The notes under the pieces were generated by a model. The model ran no database searches, was not told where the DNA came from, and saw only the letters and a list, made by a program, of their open reading frames with translations. 64,000 bases of DNA from NCBI GenBank assembly GCA_002733865.1, contig NVXM01000006.1:62001-126000 (forward strand), given 5' to 3'. Each line of letters begins with the position of its first letter. Position 1 is the stretch's first letter. Of the stretch, positions 8,182 through 18,514 are shown piece after piece. This stretch comes from Sphingopyxis sp. (GTDB lineage Bacteria; Pseudomonadota; Alphaproteobacteria; Sphingomonadales; Sphingomonadaceae). Made by a program: the position numbers and the translations under genes.

Positions 8182-11145
8182 ATGACCTTAGACAAAAATT
8201 TTGACCCAGCGGCTATCGAAGCGCGCTGGTATGAGCATTGGGAAAGCAAGGGCCTGTTCCGTCCCGAACGCGATGACCGCGAACCGTTCACTATCGTGAA
8301 CCCGCCGCCGAACGTGACAGGTTCACTGCATATCGGCCATGCGCTGGACAATACGCTGCAGGATATCGTCATCCGGCATGAGCGGCTGAAGGGCAAGGAT
8401 GCGTTGTGGGTCGTCGGCATGGACCATGCCGGGATCGCGACGCAAATGGTTGTTGAGCGGCAGATGAACGAGCGCCAGCAAAAGCGTACGGACTTCACCC
8501 GCGAGGAATTTGTCGCAAAAGTATGGGAATGGAAAGAGGAAAGCGGCGGCACGATTACCGGGCAGCTGCGCCGCCTCGGCTGTTCGATGGACTGGTCGAA
8601 CGAGCGCTTCACCATGGACGACGGCATGAACGAGGCCGTGCTCAAGGTATTTGTCGATCTCTACAATGACGGTTTGATCTATCGGGACAAAAGGCTGGTC
8701 AACTGGGACCCGGCGCTGAAAACCGCTATTTCCGATCTGGAGGTGGAGACGGTCGATACCAAGGGCAGCTTCTGGCATTTCAAATATCCGCTGGCCGATG
8801 GCGTAACGCTGGATGACGGGCGCGACTATATTGAGGTCGCGACGACCCGGCCGGAAACGATGCTGGCCGACATGGCGGTGGCCGTGCATCCGAGCGATGA
8901 CCGCTACAAGAGCGTAATTGGCAAGGCAGTTGTTCTGCCGATTACCGGACGTCGCGTGCCGATCATTGCCGACGAGCACGCCGATCCTGAGCTGGGTTCC
9001 GGAGCGGTGAAGATCACGCCGGGCCATGACTTCAACGATTTCGAGGTTGGCAAGCGCGCGGGATTTGCGGCTGGTGACATGCTCAATATGCTGGATGGCG
9101 AGGCCAATGTTTGCCAGACCGCCGACGCTTTGGTGCCGGATGAATATATCGGGCTGCACCGCTTCAAGAAGGATGGCGTCGACGGTGCCCGCGAGCTTGT
9201 CGTGCAGCAGCTAAAGGAACAAGGCCTCCTGATCCCGCATGTCTCCAAGAACAAAGATGGCGAAGTGATCGAGCATGATGCCGAGCCCCGCACCATCGCG
9301 ACGCCATTCGGCGATCGCGGCGGCGTGGTGATCGAGCCATGGTTGACCGATCAATGGTATGTCGATGCGGAGACGCTCGCCCAGCCAGCGATCGAGGCGG
9401 TCAAATCGGGCGCAATCGAGATCGTCCCAAAAAGCTGGGAAAAGACATATTTCAACTGGATGGAGAATATCCAGCCATGGTGCGTGTCGAGGCAACTTTG
9501 GTGGGGGCACCGGATACCCGTATGGTACGGGCCTGCGGTGGATGACGTAGATGTCGATCCGAACAATCCACGCCCTATCGCATTTGCCGCGCTTGATGAG
9601 GATGATTTGCTTCGCCAGGCAAGAGAATTTTATCCTGAAGAAATCGGTGAAATCGCGATCTATTCCGACGCGGCGCAATATTTGGAAAAGTCATTTGAAA
9701 ATGAGACCCCGGTTACCGACGAATTTCTGAAAATCACGCTGGTGAGGGATGATGACGTCCTCGACACCTGGTTCTCTTCGGCGCTCTGGCCGTTCGGAAC
9801 GCTTGGATGGCCCGAAAAGACCAAGGATCTTGAACGTCACTATCCCAACGACCTGCTGATCTCCGGCTTTGATATCCTGTTCTTCTGGGACGCCCGGATG
9901 GCGATGCAGGGGATCCAGTTCATGAAGGAAGTGCCGTGGAAGCGGCTCTATTTGCACGGGCTGGTGCGTGCCGAAGATGGCTCGAAAATGTCCAAGTCCA
10001 AGGGCAATGTTGTCGATCCGCTGGGGCTGATCGATCAATATGGCGCGGATGCGCTGCGTTTCTTCATGGCAGCGATGGAAAGCCAGGGCCGCGACATCAA
10101 GATGGATGACAAGCGCGTCGAAGGCTATCGCAATTTCGCCACCAAGCTTTGGAATGCCTCACGCTTCTGTGAGGCCAATGGCATCGGAGCGAGCAAGACG
10201 CTCGCGGCTCCGGAAGCCGCCCTGCCCGTCAACCGCTGGATCATCAGCGAGGTGGTGGAAACGCAGCGGGCGCTTGATAAGGCGCTGGCCGATCTGCGCT
10301 TCGATGCGGCAGCGAACAGCATCTATCATTTCACCTGGGACCGGTTCTGCGACTGGTATCTGGAGTTGATCAAGCCGGTTTTGCAGGGCGAGGATAGCAG
10401 CGCGGCAGATGAAACCCGGACGGTTGCAGGCTGGGTACTCGACCAGATCATCGTAATGCTCCACCCGTTCATGCCATTTATCACGGAAGAACTGTGGCAT
10501 GCGATGGCTGCCGAGACCGGCGGACGCGATTACGATTTGATCGTCGCAAAATGGCCGGTGCCGAACGCAGCAATCGACGCAGCGGCCAAAGCTGAAGTCG
10601 ACTGGTTGATCAAATTTATACAGGAATTGCGCTCAAGCCGAAGCGAGTTGAATGTGTCTCCCGGTGCCAGAACTGACCTGTTCGTTATGAACGACCAAAA
10701 ATTCGATGGCGACAAAGTGGTCATAGGTCAAAGAACTGACTTGGTTGAACGATTTAGAACTTTCGGCCCGATGCTGAATAAAGTCGCAAGGATGGACGTG
10801 GTTCAATTTTCAATGACTGGAACAGCATTTAATCTAGCAACTGGCGAGAATGTCGATCGAACAAAGTATGATCCTGATTACAGCGCTAATTTTCAGCTCA
10901 TTATCGATAATACTTCGTATTATGTACCTTTGGATGGCGTAATTGATGTCGAAGCGGAAAAAGCCAGGCTGAACAAGGCCCTCGAAGCGGCGCAGAAGGA
11001 AGCGAAATCGCTGTCCGGTCGTCTGGGCAACCCCAATTTCGTCGAGAAAGCGAAGCCGGAAGCGGTTGCAAAGGCACGGGCGGATCTGGCCGACAAGGAA
11101 GCGGAAGCCGGGCGGCTGCAAGCGGCTATTGATCGGCTAGGATAA
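8182..11145 (+). CDS. valS: Valyl-tRNA synthetase
   Basis: 987 residues, class Ia aminoacyl-tRNA synthetase charging tRNA-Val. HIGH motif in [15 protein letters not shown] (about 42-56), editing (CP1) domain with [15 protein letters not shown] motif in SKMSKSKGN (about 602-610), anticodon-binding domain, and C-terminal coiled-coil arm ([16 protein letters not shown] to the end). The start at ATG 8182 fits family N-termini; the frame is open 39 bp further upstream. It is longer than most sphingomonad ValS because of two AT-rich insertions, about 9540-9740 (before [12 protein letters not shown]) and about 10640-10940 (before the coiled coil), whose codon use differs from the rest of the gene. 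Confidence 0.97.
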   Translation: MTLDKNFDPAAIEARWYEHWESKGLFRPERDDREPFTIVNPPPNVTGSLHIGHALDNTLQDIVIRHERLKGKDALWVVGMDHAGIATQMVVERQMNERQQKRTDFTREEFVAKVWEWKEESGGTITGQLRRLGCSMDWSNERFTMDDGMNEAVLKVFVDLYNDGLIYRDKRLVNWDPALKTAISDLEVETVDTKGSFWHFKYPLADGVTLDDGRDYIEVATTRPETMLADMAVAVHPSDDRYKSVIGKAVVLPITGRRVPIIADEHADPELGSGAVKITPGHDFNDFEVGKRAGFAAGDMLNMLDGEANVCQTADALVPDEYIGLHRFKKDGVDGARELVVQQLKEQGLLIPHVSKNKDGEVIEHDAEPRTIATPFGDRGGVVIEPWLTDQWYVDAETLAQPAIEAVKSGAIEIVPKSWEKTYFNWMENIQPWCVSRQLWWGHRIPVWYGPAVDDVDVDPNNPRPIAFAALDEDDLLRQAREFYPEEIGEIAIYSDAAQYLEKSFENETPVTDEFLKITLVRDDDVLDTWFSSALWPFGTLGWPEKTKDLERHYPNDLLISGFDILFFWDARMAMQGIQFMKEVPWKRLYLHGLVRAEDGSKMSKSKGNVVDPLGLIDQYGADALRFFMAAMESQGRDIKMDDKRVEGYRNFATKLWNASRFCEANGIGASKTLAAPEAALPVNRWIISEVVETQRALDKALADLRFDAAANSIYHFTWDRFCDWYLELIKPVLQGEDSSAADETRTVAGWVLDQIIVMLHPFMPFITEELWHAMAAETGGRDYDLIVAKWPVPNAAIDAAAKAEVDWLIKFIQELRSSRSELNVSPGARTDLFVMNDQKFDGDKVVIGQRTDLVERFRTFGPMLNKVARMDVVQFSMTGTAFNLATGENVDRTKYDPDYSANFQLIIDNTSYYVPLDGVIDVEAEKARLNKALEAAQKEAKSLSGRLGNPNFVEKAKPEAVAKARADLADKEAEAGRLQAAIDRLG

Positions 11146-11247
11146 GGGCCCGCACGTATCGGCCCCGTCCATATCGACCATGACAGGATCCGGCTCCATC
11201 AGGAAAATGGCCCTCGCTCTGGCGGGGACGCCGCCTCTTGATATCTC

Positions 11248-11685
11248 CTAGCTGTCGTCACCGCGCCGCATTTTTTCCGCACCGTCGCGCATTTTCTCGG
11301 CTCCTTCGCGCATCTTTTCTGCGCCACGCCGCATTTTGGGAACGCTTTCCAGCAATTGGTCGGCAGTGACTTTCTCGCCCTGCCGAGCAGTTTGCCGTAA
11401 CGCTTCCCTCTCCCGAAATTCAGCATCCCGCTCTAGCCGATATGCATAGGCCTCCATTTTATCCGCCCCGCGCCGCATCTCTGCCGCGCCCTTTTCCATT
11501 CCTATGGCGCCTTGGGCCAGACCAGCTTTGACTTGCGCTTTGACACTCCGGGCAAGCGCTTCGCTCCACTCCACATCTTTATCCGAATGCTTGGCGTCGT
11601 GCGCACGAATAGCCATGGCTGGTAAAAAAGAGCCTGCCACCAGACCCAATCCCGCGAGCAACGGGACGATATGACGATCAATCAT
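11248..11685 (-). CDS. Secreted helical repeat protein of unknown function
   Basis: 145 residues. Signal peptide at about 1-26 (hydrophobic stretch ending PAMA). The mature protein is highly charged, Met/Ala/Glu/Arg-rich and helical. It contains a heptad-like unit of the form R-x-G-A-E-K-M at least three times at the C-terminus and a looser version in the middle (EKGAAEMRRGADKME). I do not recognise a family; the pattern suggests an amphipathic coiled coil in the periplasm. The ATG at 11685 has GGAG seven bases upstream, better than an ATG four codons earlier. Confidence 0.65.
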   Translation of the reverse strand: MIDRHIVPLLAGLGLVAGSFLPAMAIRAHDAKHSDKDVEWSEALARSVKAQVKAGLAQGAIGMEKGAAEMRRGADKMEAYAYRLERDAEFREREALRQTARQGEKVTADQLLESVPKMRRGAEKMREGAEKMRDGAEKMRRGDDS

Positions 11686-11811
11686 GAAATGCTCCATATC
11701 AGTTGGCCCCGCCCTCTGCGCGGCCCTCTGACTACGGACGTAATCGAAACCGGATAATTTATAAGCCGGGATCGATCAACCGCCGAAACCCGTGGACAAA
11801 CGGGCGCGCCT

Positions 11812-13515
11812 TTATCGCCCTTGCGCTCTCCAGCGCTTGATGACCCGCTGGACACTCTCTTCTTCTTCACCATGTTCGCGCCACAGGTCGGTGAAAATCG
11901 GATCTTCGGAAGCCGGTCGGCGTTCCTCGACCAGTGTATCCAACGAGACGCGGATCGGGATAGCAACGCCTTCGCCGCAACAGATCACTTCGCGATTCCG
12001 CAACGCCGGGATCGAGTCGAGGAAGCCCCGCGCACCTTCCGGCATGGCTGCTTTCACGAAGGATTGGTCACGGTCATTGTTGAGCCGCATCGCCAGGATA
12101 GTACCGCATTGTGAAAGCACCCCCTCTGCGAGGTCGGATGGACGCTGTGTAATCAGGCCCAATGAAACCCCGTATTTCCGGCCTTCCTTGGCAATACGGC
12201 TGAGAATGTCGCGGACGCTGCTTTCCTCGGCGAAATCGTCATTGGGGATATAGCGATGCGCTTCCTCACAGACCAGGAGCATCGGGCGCTGTTTTTCTTC
12301 GCGGGCCCAGATCGCATAGTCAAACACCAGACGGCTCAGTACCGATACCACGGTAGGGGTAATTTCGGATGGCATGGCGGACACATCGATAATCGAAATC
12401 GGTTTGCCTTCTGACGGCAGCCTGAAAATCTTGGTAAGAAAGGCCGCCATCGTGTCCCCTACCAGCATGCCGGAGAACATGAAGCTGTACCGCGGATCAG
12501 CTTTTATCTCCTCAATCTTGCTTTTCAGACGCTGATAGGGCGCGCTGTTGGTCGCCTTGTCGAGCTTGCCCATTTCATTCTGCAGGATCGAAGTCAGATC
12601 GGACAATAAATAGGGCACTGGCGAATCTACGGTCAGTTTACCCGTTCCCGACGAACCCTGACTTTTGACTTTTGCGGCAAGCAGACATTTTGCGAGAATA
12701 TCACAATCCATCTGCTTGGCATCGCCTTTCGACTGGACAAACACTTCGCAATGTTCACGAAAGTTCATCAGCCAATAGGGCAGGTTCAGATTGTTGATGT
12801 CAAAAAGCTTGCCATTATCCTTGAAAGCCGATGCATATTCGCCGTGTGGGTCGATCATCAAGATGTGACCTTCAGGCGCAAGATCGCAGATTTTGTGAAG
12901 AATCAGCGCCGCCGCGGTCGACTTGCCGGTACCGGTCGAACCGAGCAGAGCGAAATGCTTGCCCAGCATAGCGTCAACATAGAGTGCGCCGCGAATATCC
13001 TTTGTGGGATAGACCATACCGACCTCGACATTGGCTCGGCCGTCTGACGCGTAAACCTGCTTCAGGTCCGCGGTTGTCACTGCGTAGACATCCGATCCGG
13101 GTGTCGGATAGCGCGTGACACCACGACGAAACTGGTAAATTTTGCCGGTCAGTTTTTCTTCATCGCCTTCGCCAAGGAAATCGATTTCGGCAACCACCAA
13201 TCCGGACTGCCCTTCATAAAGTCTCTGCGTCCGGATGTTCGCCAGCAACCAGGTCTGGCCAACCCGAATTTTCACCTGGCTGCCGACCTGACCAGCCATT
13301 TGAACGGTCACGTCCGGATGGTCGAGCAATCCAGCAAGCACCTTCACGTCCATGACGACTTTGGAACTCGATCCGGCGATTTCGATGATTTCGCCAATTT
13401 TATGGCCTTCCCGGCGCGTTGGCGTCGGCACACCGCCCGTATCGAGTTGCTTCTCTGCTTGAGGAGCCGTCAGCGGTCTCGCGTCAGAGAAGTTATGAGA
13501 ACTCATATCGGACAT
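11812..13515 (-). CDS. HerA-like hexameric ATPase (DUF87 domain)
   Basis: 567 residues. An N-terminal beta-barrel HAS domain (about 35-150) is followed by a RecA-like ATPase with Walker A GSTGTGKST (about 194-202), Walker B region ILMIDPHGEY and MLLVCEEAHRY, and a later motif LITQRPSDLAEGVLSQC. HerA proteins translocate DNA, usually with the nuclease NurA during end resection in archaea; no NurA gene is seen here, which is common for bacterial relatives. It appears monocistronic, with 110 bp upstream and no close downstream partner on the strand. Confidence 0.85.
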   Translation of the reverse strand: MSDMSSHNFSDARPLTAPQAEKQLDTGGVPTPTRREGHKIGEIIEIAGSSSKVVMDVKVLAGLLDHPDVTVQMAGQVGSQVKIRVGQTWLLANIRTQRLYEGQSGLVVAEIDFLGEGDEEKLTGKIYQFRRGVTRYPTPGSDVYAVTTADLKQVYASDGRANVEVGMVYPTKDIRGALYVDAMLGKHFALLGSTGTGKSTAAALILHKICDLAPEGHILMIDPHGEYASAFKDNGKLFDINNLNLPYWLMNFREHCEVFVQSKGDAKQMDCDILAKCLLAAKVKSQGSSGTGKLTVDSPVPYLLSDLTSILQNEMGKLDKATNSAPYQRLKSKIEEIKADPRYSFMFSGMLVGDTMAAFLTKIFRLPSEGKPISIIDVSAMPSEITPTVVSVLSRLVFDYAIWAREEKQRPMLLVCEEAHRYIPNDDFAEESSVRDILSRIAKEGRKYGVSLGLITQRPSDLAEGVLSQCGTILAMRLNNDRDQSFVKAAMPEGARGFLDSIPALRNREVICCGEGVAIPIRVSLDTLVEERRPASEDPIFTDLWREHGEEEESVQRVIKRWRAQGR

Positions 13516-13625
13516 TACCGTTTTCCTGTTTCACGTTCCAAAGTGCAGGATTAACGGGGCATGGTTAAGGAAGATTTACTGCACCAGCACCAGGACGAGA
13601 CAAGTCGCCCGGCGGGACACAGCGG

Positions 13626-14399
13626 TCACATTTTCCGGAAGAGATAACCAGCGGACCAGCCGAGGAAAACCGAAATGAATACAGCGATCAGGCCATAGAG
13701 AAAGCCATTCTTCTGCGAAAGATTAGTAATGAAACGGCCCATTCCGATCTTCTCGATCGTAATATCCTTGACTTCAGCAGCTTCTACCCGACCATCAATA
13801 ATCAGGAAGGTTTCTGCGGTATAATCACCGACTGGAACACTGGCGGGAAGATTGATGCGCGCCTGATACAATACACTGTTGGTGATCTTTACGCTGTTGG
13901 GCAAATTTTTGAAAAGATTGCTGCGGGAATTGACATCGACCAATCCGTCGACAAAGCGAGCCAGTTCCCGACTGTCAATCGCGCCGGTAGGCGAAAGTTG
14001 CAAATGATGCAGTCCCAATTCGTAGATATCAGCTGTCTTGCCATCGACGATATCATCGATCGGTTTGGAGGAAGCCACCGCGTAGAAGCCCGGAGCAGAC
14101 CGGAATTCACTGCTTGCCGCATTGATCCAAATGCCGGCAATCTTCTGTTTTTCGCGTACGACAATCGATTCCACGGGCCCTTTGAGCACGACGACGATAT
14201 CGGCCTGATCGGTATTTTGAGTTCCCGGTGGATAGGTAATTGCGCCAAAAAGCAGCAATTGTGCACCGTTAAAATCGCCGCGGATGCTGATCCGGTCCTG
14301 CGAGACCTCCGGAACCAGAACCGGCGTCGCACCGATGGTCAGGGTGGCGATGGCGAACATCGCGAACAGTCTGCAAAAAAAGATTCGATACCGCGTCAC
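13626..14399 (-). CDS. TIGR02186 family membrane-anchored protein
   Basis: 257 residues: signal peptide (about 1-24), an extracytoplasmic beta-rich region containing DRISIRGDFNGAQLLLFGA, and a C-terminal membrane anchor (FLYGLIAVFISVFLGWSAGY) followed by FRKM. This matches the alphaproteobacterial family TIGR02186, which is usually encoded next to a TauE/SafE transporter. Here its start overlaps the transporter stop by 4 bp, so the two are translated together. It probably acts as an accessory subunit of the exporter; the biochemical role is unknown. Confidence 0.85.
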   Translation of the reverse strand: MTRYRIFFCRLFAMFAIATLTIGATPVLVPEVSQDRISIRGDFNGAQLLLFGAITYPPGTQNTDQADIVVVLKGPVESIVVREKQKIAGIWINAASSEFRSAPGFYAVASSKPIDDIVDGKTADIYELGLHHLQLSPTGAIDSRELARFVDGLVDVNSRSNLFKNLPNSVKITNSVLYQARINLPASVPVGDYTAETFLIIDGRVEAAEVKDITIEKIGMGRFITNLSQKNGFLYGLIAVFISVFLGWSAGYLFRKM

Positions 14400-15310
14400 A
14401 GTGGCTGCACCGTGTAAATTTCGTCCGGCTGAAAGCCCAATCCGAGCGCCATTCGGATCGCCACAATCAGCACCATGCTTGCCAAAGCCAGCCGCAGATA
14501 CTCCGGCCGCATCCGCTGGGCGAATTTCGCACCGAGCTGGGCCCCGGTTACGCTTCCCACCAGCAGCAGCGAGGCCAGAACAATATCGACCGCGCGCGTG
14601 GTCATGCTGTGCATCATCGTCGACGCAATAGTGACAAAGAGAATTTGGAACAGAGAAGTACCAACAACCACCTGCGCGCCCATCCCGAGCAGATAGAGCA
14701 TCGCCGGCACCATGATAAAGCCGCCACCGACCCCGAGCAACATGGTCAGAATGCCAGTAAGCAGGCCGAGTATGAACGGTGCGATCGGCGAAATATATAG
14801 ACCAGAACGATAAAATCGATATCGGAATGGCAGGTTGGCGACCAAGGGGTGATGCCGCCTTTTCCGCGCCGGCAGAGGCTTCCCGGAACGCACGGCGCGG
14901 ACGCTCTGTAGTGATTCCTTGAACATCAAGCCACCAATGCTCGAAAGCATCAAAACATAAAGAACGTTGATTACGGTATCAATCTGCCCCCAGCTTTGCA
15001 GGATCTGGAAAAGCCCGGTTCCGATCATGGCGCCGAAGATGCCGCCGATGACCAAGATACCGCCCATGCGGAAATCAACTCCCTTGCGACGCATATGGGC
15101 GGCAACGCCCGAAATGCTGGATCCGGTGACCTGAGTGGAGGCAGAAGCGGCCGCGACGGTTGGCGGGATGCCGTAAAAAATCAGCAATGGCGTGGTCAGA
15201 AACCCGCCACCAACGCCAAACATGCCCGACAAGATGCCCACCAGTCCACCGAGCAGAATGATGACGAAAGCGTTAACCGAGAGATTGGCGATTGGCAGGT
15301 ATATGTCCAT
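14396..15310 (-). CDS. TauE/SafE family (TSUP) anion exporter
   Basis: 304-residue polytopic inner-membrane protein with the two duplicated Gly-rich halves of the family: GGLVGILSGMFGVGGGFLTTPLL (about residues 20-42) and LLTGILTMLLGVGGGFIMVP (about 188-207). About eight membrane segments are visible. Members move sulfite, sulfoacetate or other small organosulfur anions. The substrate here is unknown; coupling to the TIGR02186 partner is the only context clue. Confidence 0.88.
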   Translation of the reverse strand: MDIYLPIANLSVNAFVIILLGGLVGILSGMFGVGGGFLTTPLLIFYGIPPTVAAASASTQVTGSSISGVAAHMRRKGVDFRMGGILVIGGIFGAMIGTGLFQILQSWGQIDTVINVLYVLMLSSIGGLMFKESLQSVRAVRSGKPLPARKRRHHPLVANLPFRYRFYRSGLYISPIAPFILGLLTGILTMLLGVGGGFIMVPAMLYLLGMGAQVVVGTSLFQILFVTIASTMMHSMTTRAVDIVLASLLLVGSVTGAQLGAKFAQRMRPEYLRLALASMVLIVAIRMALGLGFQPDEIYTVQPL

Positions 15311-15413
15311 ATGACCACCCGACTAATCTCTTTTTGTTGCGGGATAAAGAGCGTTGCCTTATGCAGAGCCAGAAAAGAACGCACCGGTTCCAAACACCCA
15401 ATATTGCGGCCTC

Positions 15414-16493
15414 TCAGAAGCCTGTGGAAACGGTTATGGCCGGGCCGCTGGCGGGTCGGGCATTACCCGCAATTCGAAGCCGCCAGTCAACCGCGACACG
15501 CGCTGACATCTTGCCAATCGGAACGGCAATGGTGGCTCGTGGTCCAATATCAATGCGGCTAATCTCCCTTTGACCGCCAGCCCAGACCCCGGAGCCAATG
15601 AACAATCTGGTTTTGCCGATGTCCGCTATCGGGCGCTGGAGAACCGCCGATCCGTCAAAAAAATAGGTCTGATTTTGTCCCAGAACATAGCCGGCTTGCG
15701 CATAGGTTTCGAGCGAGAATCGTTCGATGACCTGACCCGGTCCGCTACCACCAGTCAGATAGAAGGCAGTGCCGGTATCATTGCCGGTGCCGAGATCAAA
15801 CCGTTGCTCGGCATGCACGGCAAGCGGCATGGCCGGAACGGGAAGAATCCGCGTTCCCACCGCGATTTCCTGCTGGCTCCATGGCGCCAGCGCGGAGGAG
15901 AAGCGCGTGTAGACCGATAGGTCAGGATGGAGCCGGTCCAGTAACCGATAGGACAATATTGCACCCGCTTGACTGCCGCCATATTGCCCGTTTGATATGG
16001 AGCGCCCGTCCATCGAATTGGCTCGAGCATATAGCCAGAAATAGGCGTCTATCCTGTTGCTAGGGTCTGGGTTACCGGAATTGGGCAAAGACATGATGGT
16101 TCGGATAGGCTGTTTTACCGGCAGGCCTGATTTCACGGCCTTGGTCTGAAGGGAAAAATCCGGTTCGTTTCCGCTAATCTGCCACTCCAAGCCGGGTTGT
16201 TCGGACGCCGATAAGGCGGACATAAGGAAGCGACGCCGAGCAACCGGCATGGATTGATAGCTGTCTTTTGCACCGACCATGTGCGGATGTTGCTCTGCTG
16301 CCCGGAAAAGCTGCCTTTCCAGTGTTTGTCGCTTGTTATTCAGATCATCGCGCGCAGTTACGTTAGCAATCGAATTGAGGGGATTCGGCTGATCATCAGC
16401 TGCACTGTTCCATGAGATTATCCGGCCCACTATCCATATCGCCGCCAGGATTGCGATTGCCCGCAAGGGCGCACCTGCGGAGGTCCCCAGCAA
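15414..16493 (-). CDS. NfrA-C-terminal-like outer-membrane protein
   Basis: 359 residues. An N-terminal hydrophobic segment (about 10-28, IAILAAIWIVGRIISW) is followed by a polar linker. The C-terminal 220 residues are alternating beta strands ending in a final strand with terminal Phe (VSTGF), typical of an outer-membrane barrel. The layout resembles the C-terminal domain of NfrA, the phage N4 outer-membrane receptor, but without its long TPR region. It lies 4 bp downstream of an NfrB-like glycosyltransferase, so the pair probably makes and exports a surface glycan. The family call is by resemblance and context, so moderate. Confidence 0.55.
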   Translation of the reverse strand: MLGTSAGAPLRAIAILAAIWIVGRIISWNSAADDQPNPLNSIANVTARDDLNNKRQTLERQLFRAAEQHPHMVGAKDSYQSMPVARRRFLMSALSASEQPGLEWQISGNEPDFSLQTKAVKSGLPVKQPIRTIMSLPNSGNPDPSNRIDAYFWLYARANSMDGRSISNGQYGGSQAGAILSYRLLDRLHPDLSVYTRFSSALAPWSQQEIAVGTRILPVPAMPLAVHAEQRFDLGTGNDTGTAFYLTGGSGPGQVIERFSLETYAQAGYVLGQNQTYFFDGSAVLQRPIADIGKTRLFIGSGVWAGGQREISRIDIGPRATIAVPIGKMSARVAVDWRLRIAGNARPASGPAITVSTGF

Positions 16494-16497
16494 GGGC

Positions 16498-17925
16498 TCA
16501 GCCTTTTCCGTCGCGAAGATATTGCGGCCTGAGCTGTTTTATATTGTGCGCGTCTGGATAGAAATGGCTTGTTTTGTCCCAATGCGCGGGATGACCGGCC
16601 AGCTGATCCACATATTGGCCGAGAGCGCGCCAAACCGCCATTATATTGATCAGATTGGCTACAATTGTTCGCGGCAATGACAAGAAGGCCTCGCGCAGAC
16701 CGTAAAGAGCAAAAACAAAATAGAATTTCATCAACAGCCGCCAGGTCAGAAAGCCGGCGTTGAGATACAGCAACATGGTCAGAAATTCAGAAATCGGCTG
16801 AGGATGATAAAAGCCTCCAATGTCTGCGATCGCAATCACGCCGGTCAAAATGAAAGCAAGATAGGCGATCGTCAGGACAAGCGCGGCAAAACTGGCCTTA
16901 CGATCACGCAGCCGCATCCAATTCTCTCGCCAGCTATTTTGCCAGCCGAGCCGGTCCCATCCGGACAAGGATATGCCAGCCATCCAACGGCTTTTCTGAC
17001 GAATCGCATCTTCTAGTTTGTCCGGAAAGAATTCCTGCGTCGCGACCATTTGCCCGTGCCGGTCCTTCAGCCGGGCAAAAATGCCGCGAGATCTCCCGCT
17101 CGTCAGATTGAGACCCAATTCATAGTCTTCAGTGAGACTGTTGGCGTCAAAGGGTTTCCCCTGTGTCCGAACCGCCAGTCTTCGCAAAGCGTTCCGCGCG
17201 AAAGCGCAGCCTACGCCAGCGGACGGTATCGAGGCGCCGAGCGCCTCCCGCATCACCATTTGCTTGCCGTGTAGCTCTGCGAATTCGTCACAATAATGCC
17301 CGGCGATCCAGCGTGATCCTTTCGCTCGTCGCGGAATCACCGGCAATTGAACCAAAGCGGCCCGACCAATCAGATGCTGGAACAATCTCAATGCATCGGG
17401 ATGAACGATATCTTCTGCGTCGTGCAGAATGATCGCGGCATAATTGCTGTGCTCTTCCATTTCATCGCGACACAAGGCATCCCAGAGATGATTCAGGCAA
17501 TCGGCCTTCGTCGTGGGCCCGGGTCGTTGACAGATGACGAGCCGCACTCTGTCGCTACCCGCCGATGCCGCCGCGACGGCCGCCACGGTTTCGTCATCAT
17601 TGGGGTAGCAACCGACATAAATTCGATAGTCGGTTGCTGCCCATTGCTGCAAACAGCGACGCAACATCGCGCCGATCACCGGCGCCTCTTGCCACGCGGG
17701 TACGAAGATCGCCATCCGGCATTCGGCGGGAGACGGTCTCAGGCTTTCGACGGTGGCCCGCTGGTAGCGGGTATAAACCAGCAACCTGCGTTTTAAACTG
17801 TGGAAAATCCACAGACCGTCAAACAGCAAGTCATCGGCGGAGCCGACCAGGAAACAGAGGCTGGCAAATAGCAGCAATTCCTTTTGCAGAAAGTCCATGA
17901 AAGACATAATTACTTCGCTCGGCAT
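16498..17925 (-). CDS. NfrB-like membrane glycosyltransferase (GT2)
   Basis: 475 residues. An N-terminal membrane segment precedes a GT2 domain with IFVPAWQEAPVIGAML, HDAEDIVHPDAL (DxD-type metal site), LTEDYELGL (TED) and RQKSRWMAG (QxxRW). Three or four C-terminal membrane segments follow (FAALVLTIAYLAFILTGVIA onward). These are features of processive inner-membrane polysaccharide synthases such as NfrB. E. coli NfrB has a further C-terminal MshEN (c-di-GMP-binding) domain, which this protein lacks. The start at 17925 has GGAG eight bases upstream; Met7 is an alternative. It forms an operon with the NfrA-like gene. Confidence 0.78.
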   Translation of the reverse strand: MPSEVIMSFMDFLQKELLLFASLCFLVGSADDLLFDGLWIFHSLKRRLLVYTRYQRATVESLRPSPAECRMAIFVPAWQEAPVIGAMLRRCLQQWAATDYRIYVGCYPNDDETVAAVAAASAGSDRVRLVICQRPGPTTKADCLNHLWDALCRDEMEEHSNYAAIILHDAEDIVHPDALRLFQHLIGRAALVQLPVIPRRAKGSRWIAGHYCDEFAELHGKQMVMREALGASIPSAGVGCAFARNALRRLAVRTQGKPFDANSLTEDYELGLNLTSGRSRGIFARLKDRHGQMVATQEFFPDKLEDAIRQKSRWMAGISLSGWDRLGWQNSWRENWMRLRDRKASFAALVLTIAYLAFILTGVIAIADIGGFYHPQPISEFLTMLLYLNAGFLTWRLLMKFYFVFALYGLREAFLSLPRTIVANLINIMAVWRALGQYVDQLAGHPAHWDKTSHFYPDAHNIKQLRPQYLRDGKG

Positions 17926-18010
17926 GGCAATACTCCGCGGTTCCGCAGAAAGCGGTTTCTGCGATGATTTGAACCAAGATGATGAAACTCAGCGGCTCGT
18001 AAAGCCGATA

Positions 18011-18451
18011 CTATCCGGCCCTGACTCTTCGATCAGGTGCCAAAACTACGTTTTCACCGGAACCGATCGCTAGCGCCAACAACATCGGATAAGCCCAGAA
18101 AAGGGCTCCGGTTGCGAATGCCCATGGCGTGATCGTTGGGTCCACCATCGTTGCGGTGTGGACAGTGACGGCAAGCAAGTGAAACGCTGTGGCCCACATT
18201 GGCCAGAAACGATCAGATTTTAAAGCGAGGGTAAAGAGCGCCATGAGTGCCACAAGGTCTATCGCGAATATTTCGGCCTCAACGCCTGTCCATGGCGTAC
18301 CTAATACCTTGCCGACAGCAAGTGATGCCAATGATCCAATAGCCATAATCGTGGCCCCGATGTATTCAGACCGGGCACCGCGAATGATCGCATATCCGCA
18401 ACAGCTAATAAGATATATATAGTAGACCTGCGCCCCAACTGTATCAAACAT
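18011..18451 (-). CDS. Polytopic membrane protein of unknown function
   Basis: 146 residues with about five hydrophobic segments (VYYIYLISCCGYAII, IGATIMAIGSLASLAVG, IFAIDLVALMALFTLAL, WATAFHLLAVTVHTATM, WAFATGALFWAYPMLLALAIG). No catalytic motif is visible. Small proteins like this occur in several sphingomonads but I know no function. ATG 18451 has GAGG five bases upstream and is preferred over ATG 18475. Confidence 0.65.
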   Translation of the reverse strand: MFDTVGAQVYYIYLISCCGYAIIRGARSEYIGATIMAIGSLASLAVGKVLGTPWTGVEAEIFAIDLVALMALFTLALKSDRFWPMWATAFHLLAVTVHTATMVDPTITPWAFATGALFWAYPMLLALAIGSGENVVLAPDRRVRAG

Positions 18452-18514
18452 CACGGCCTCTTCAATTAGCTTCATCCAATCGATAGATCATGAGACCTTC
18501 AAAATTGAATCCTA

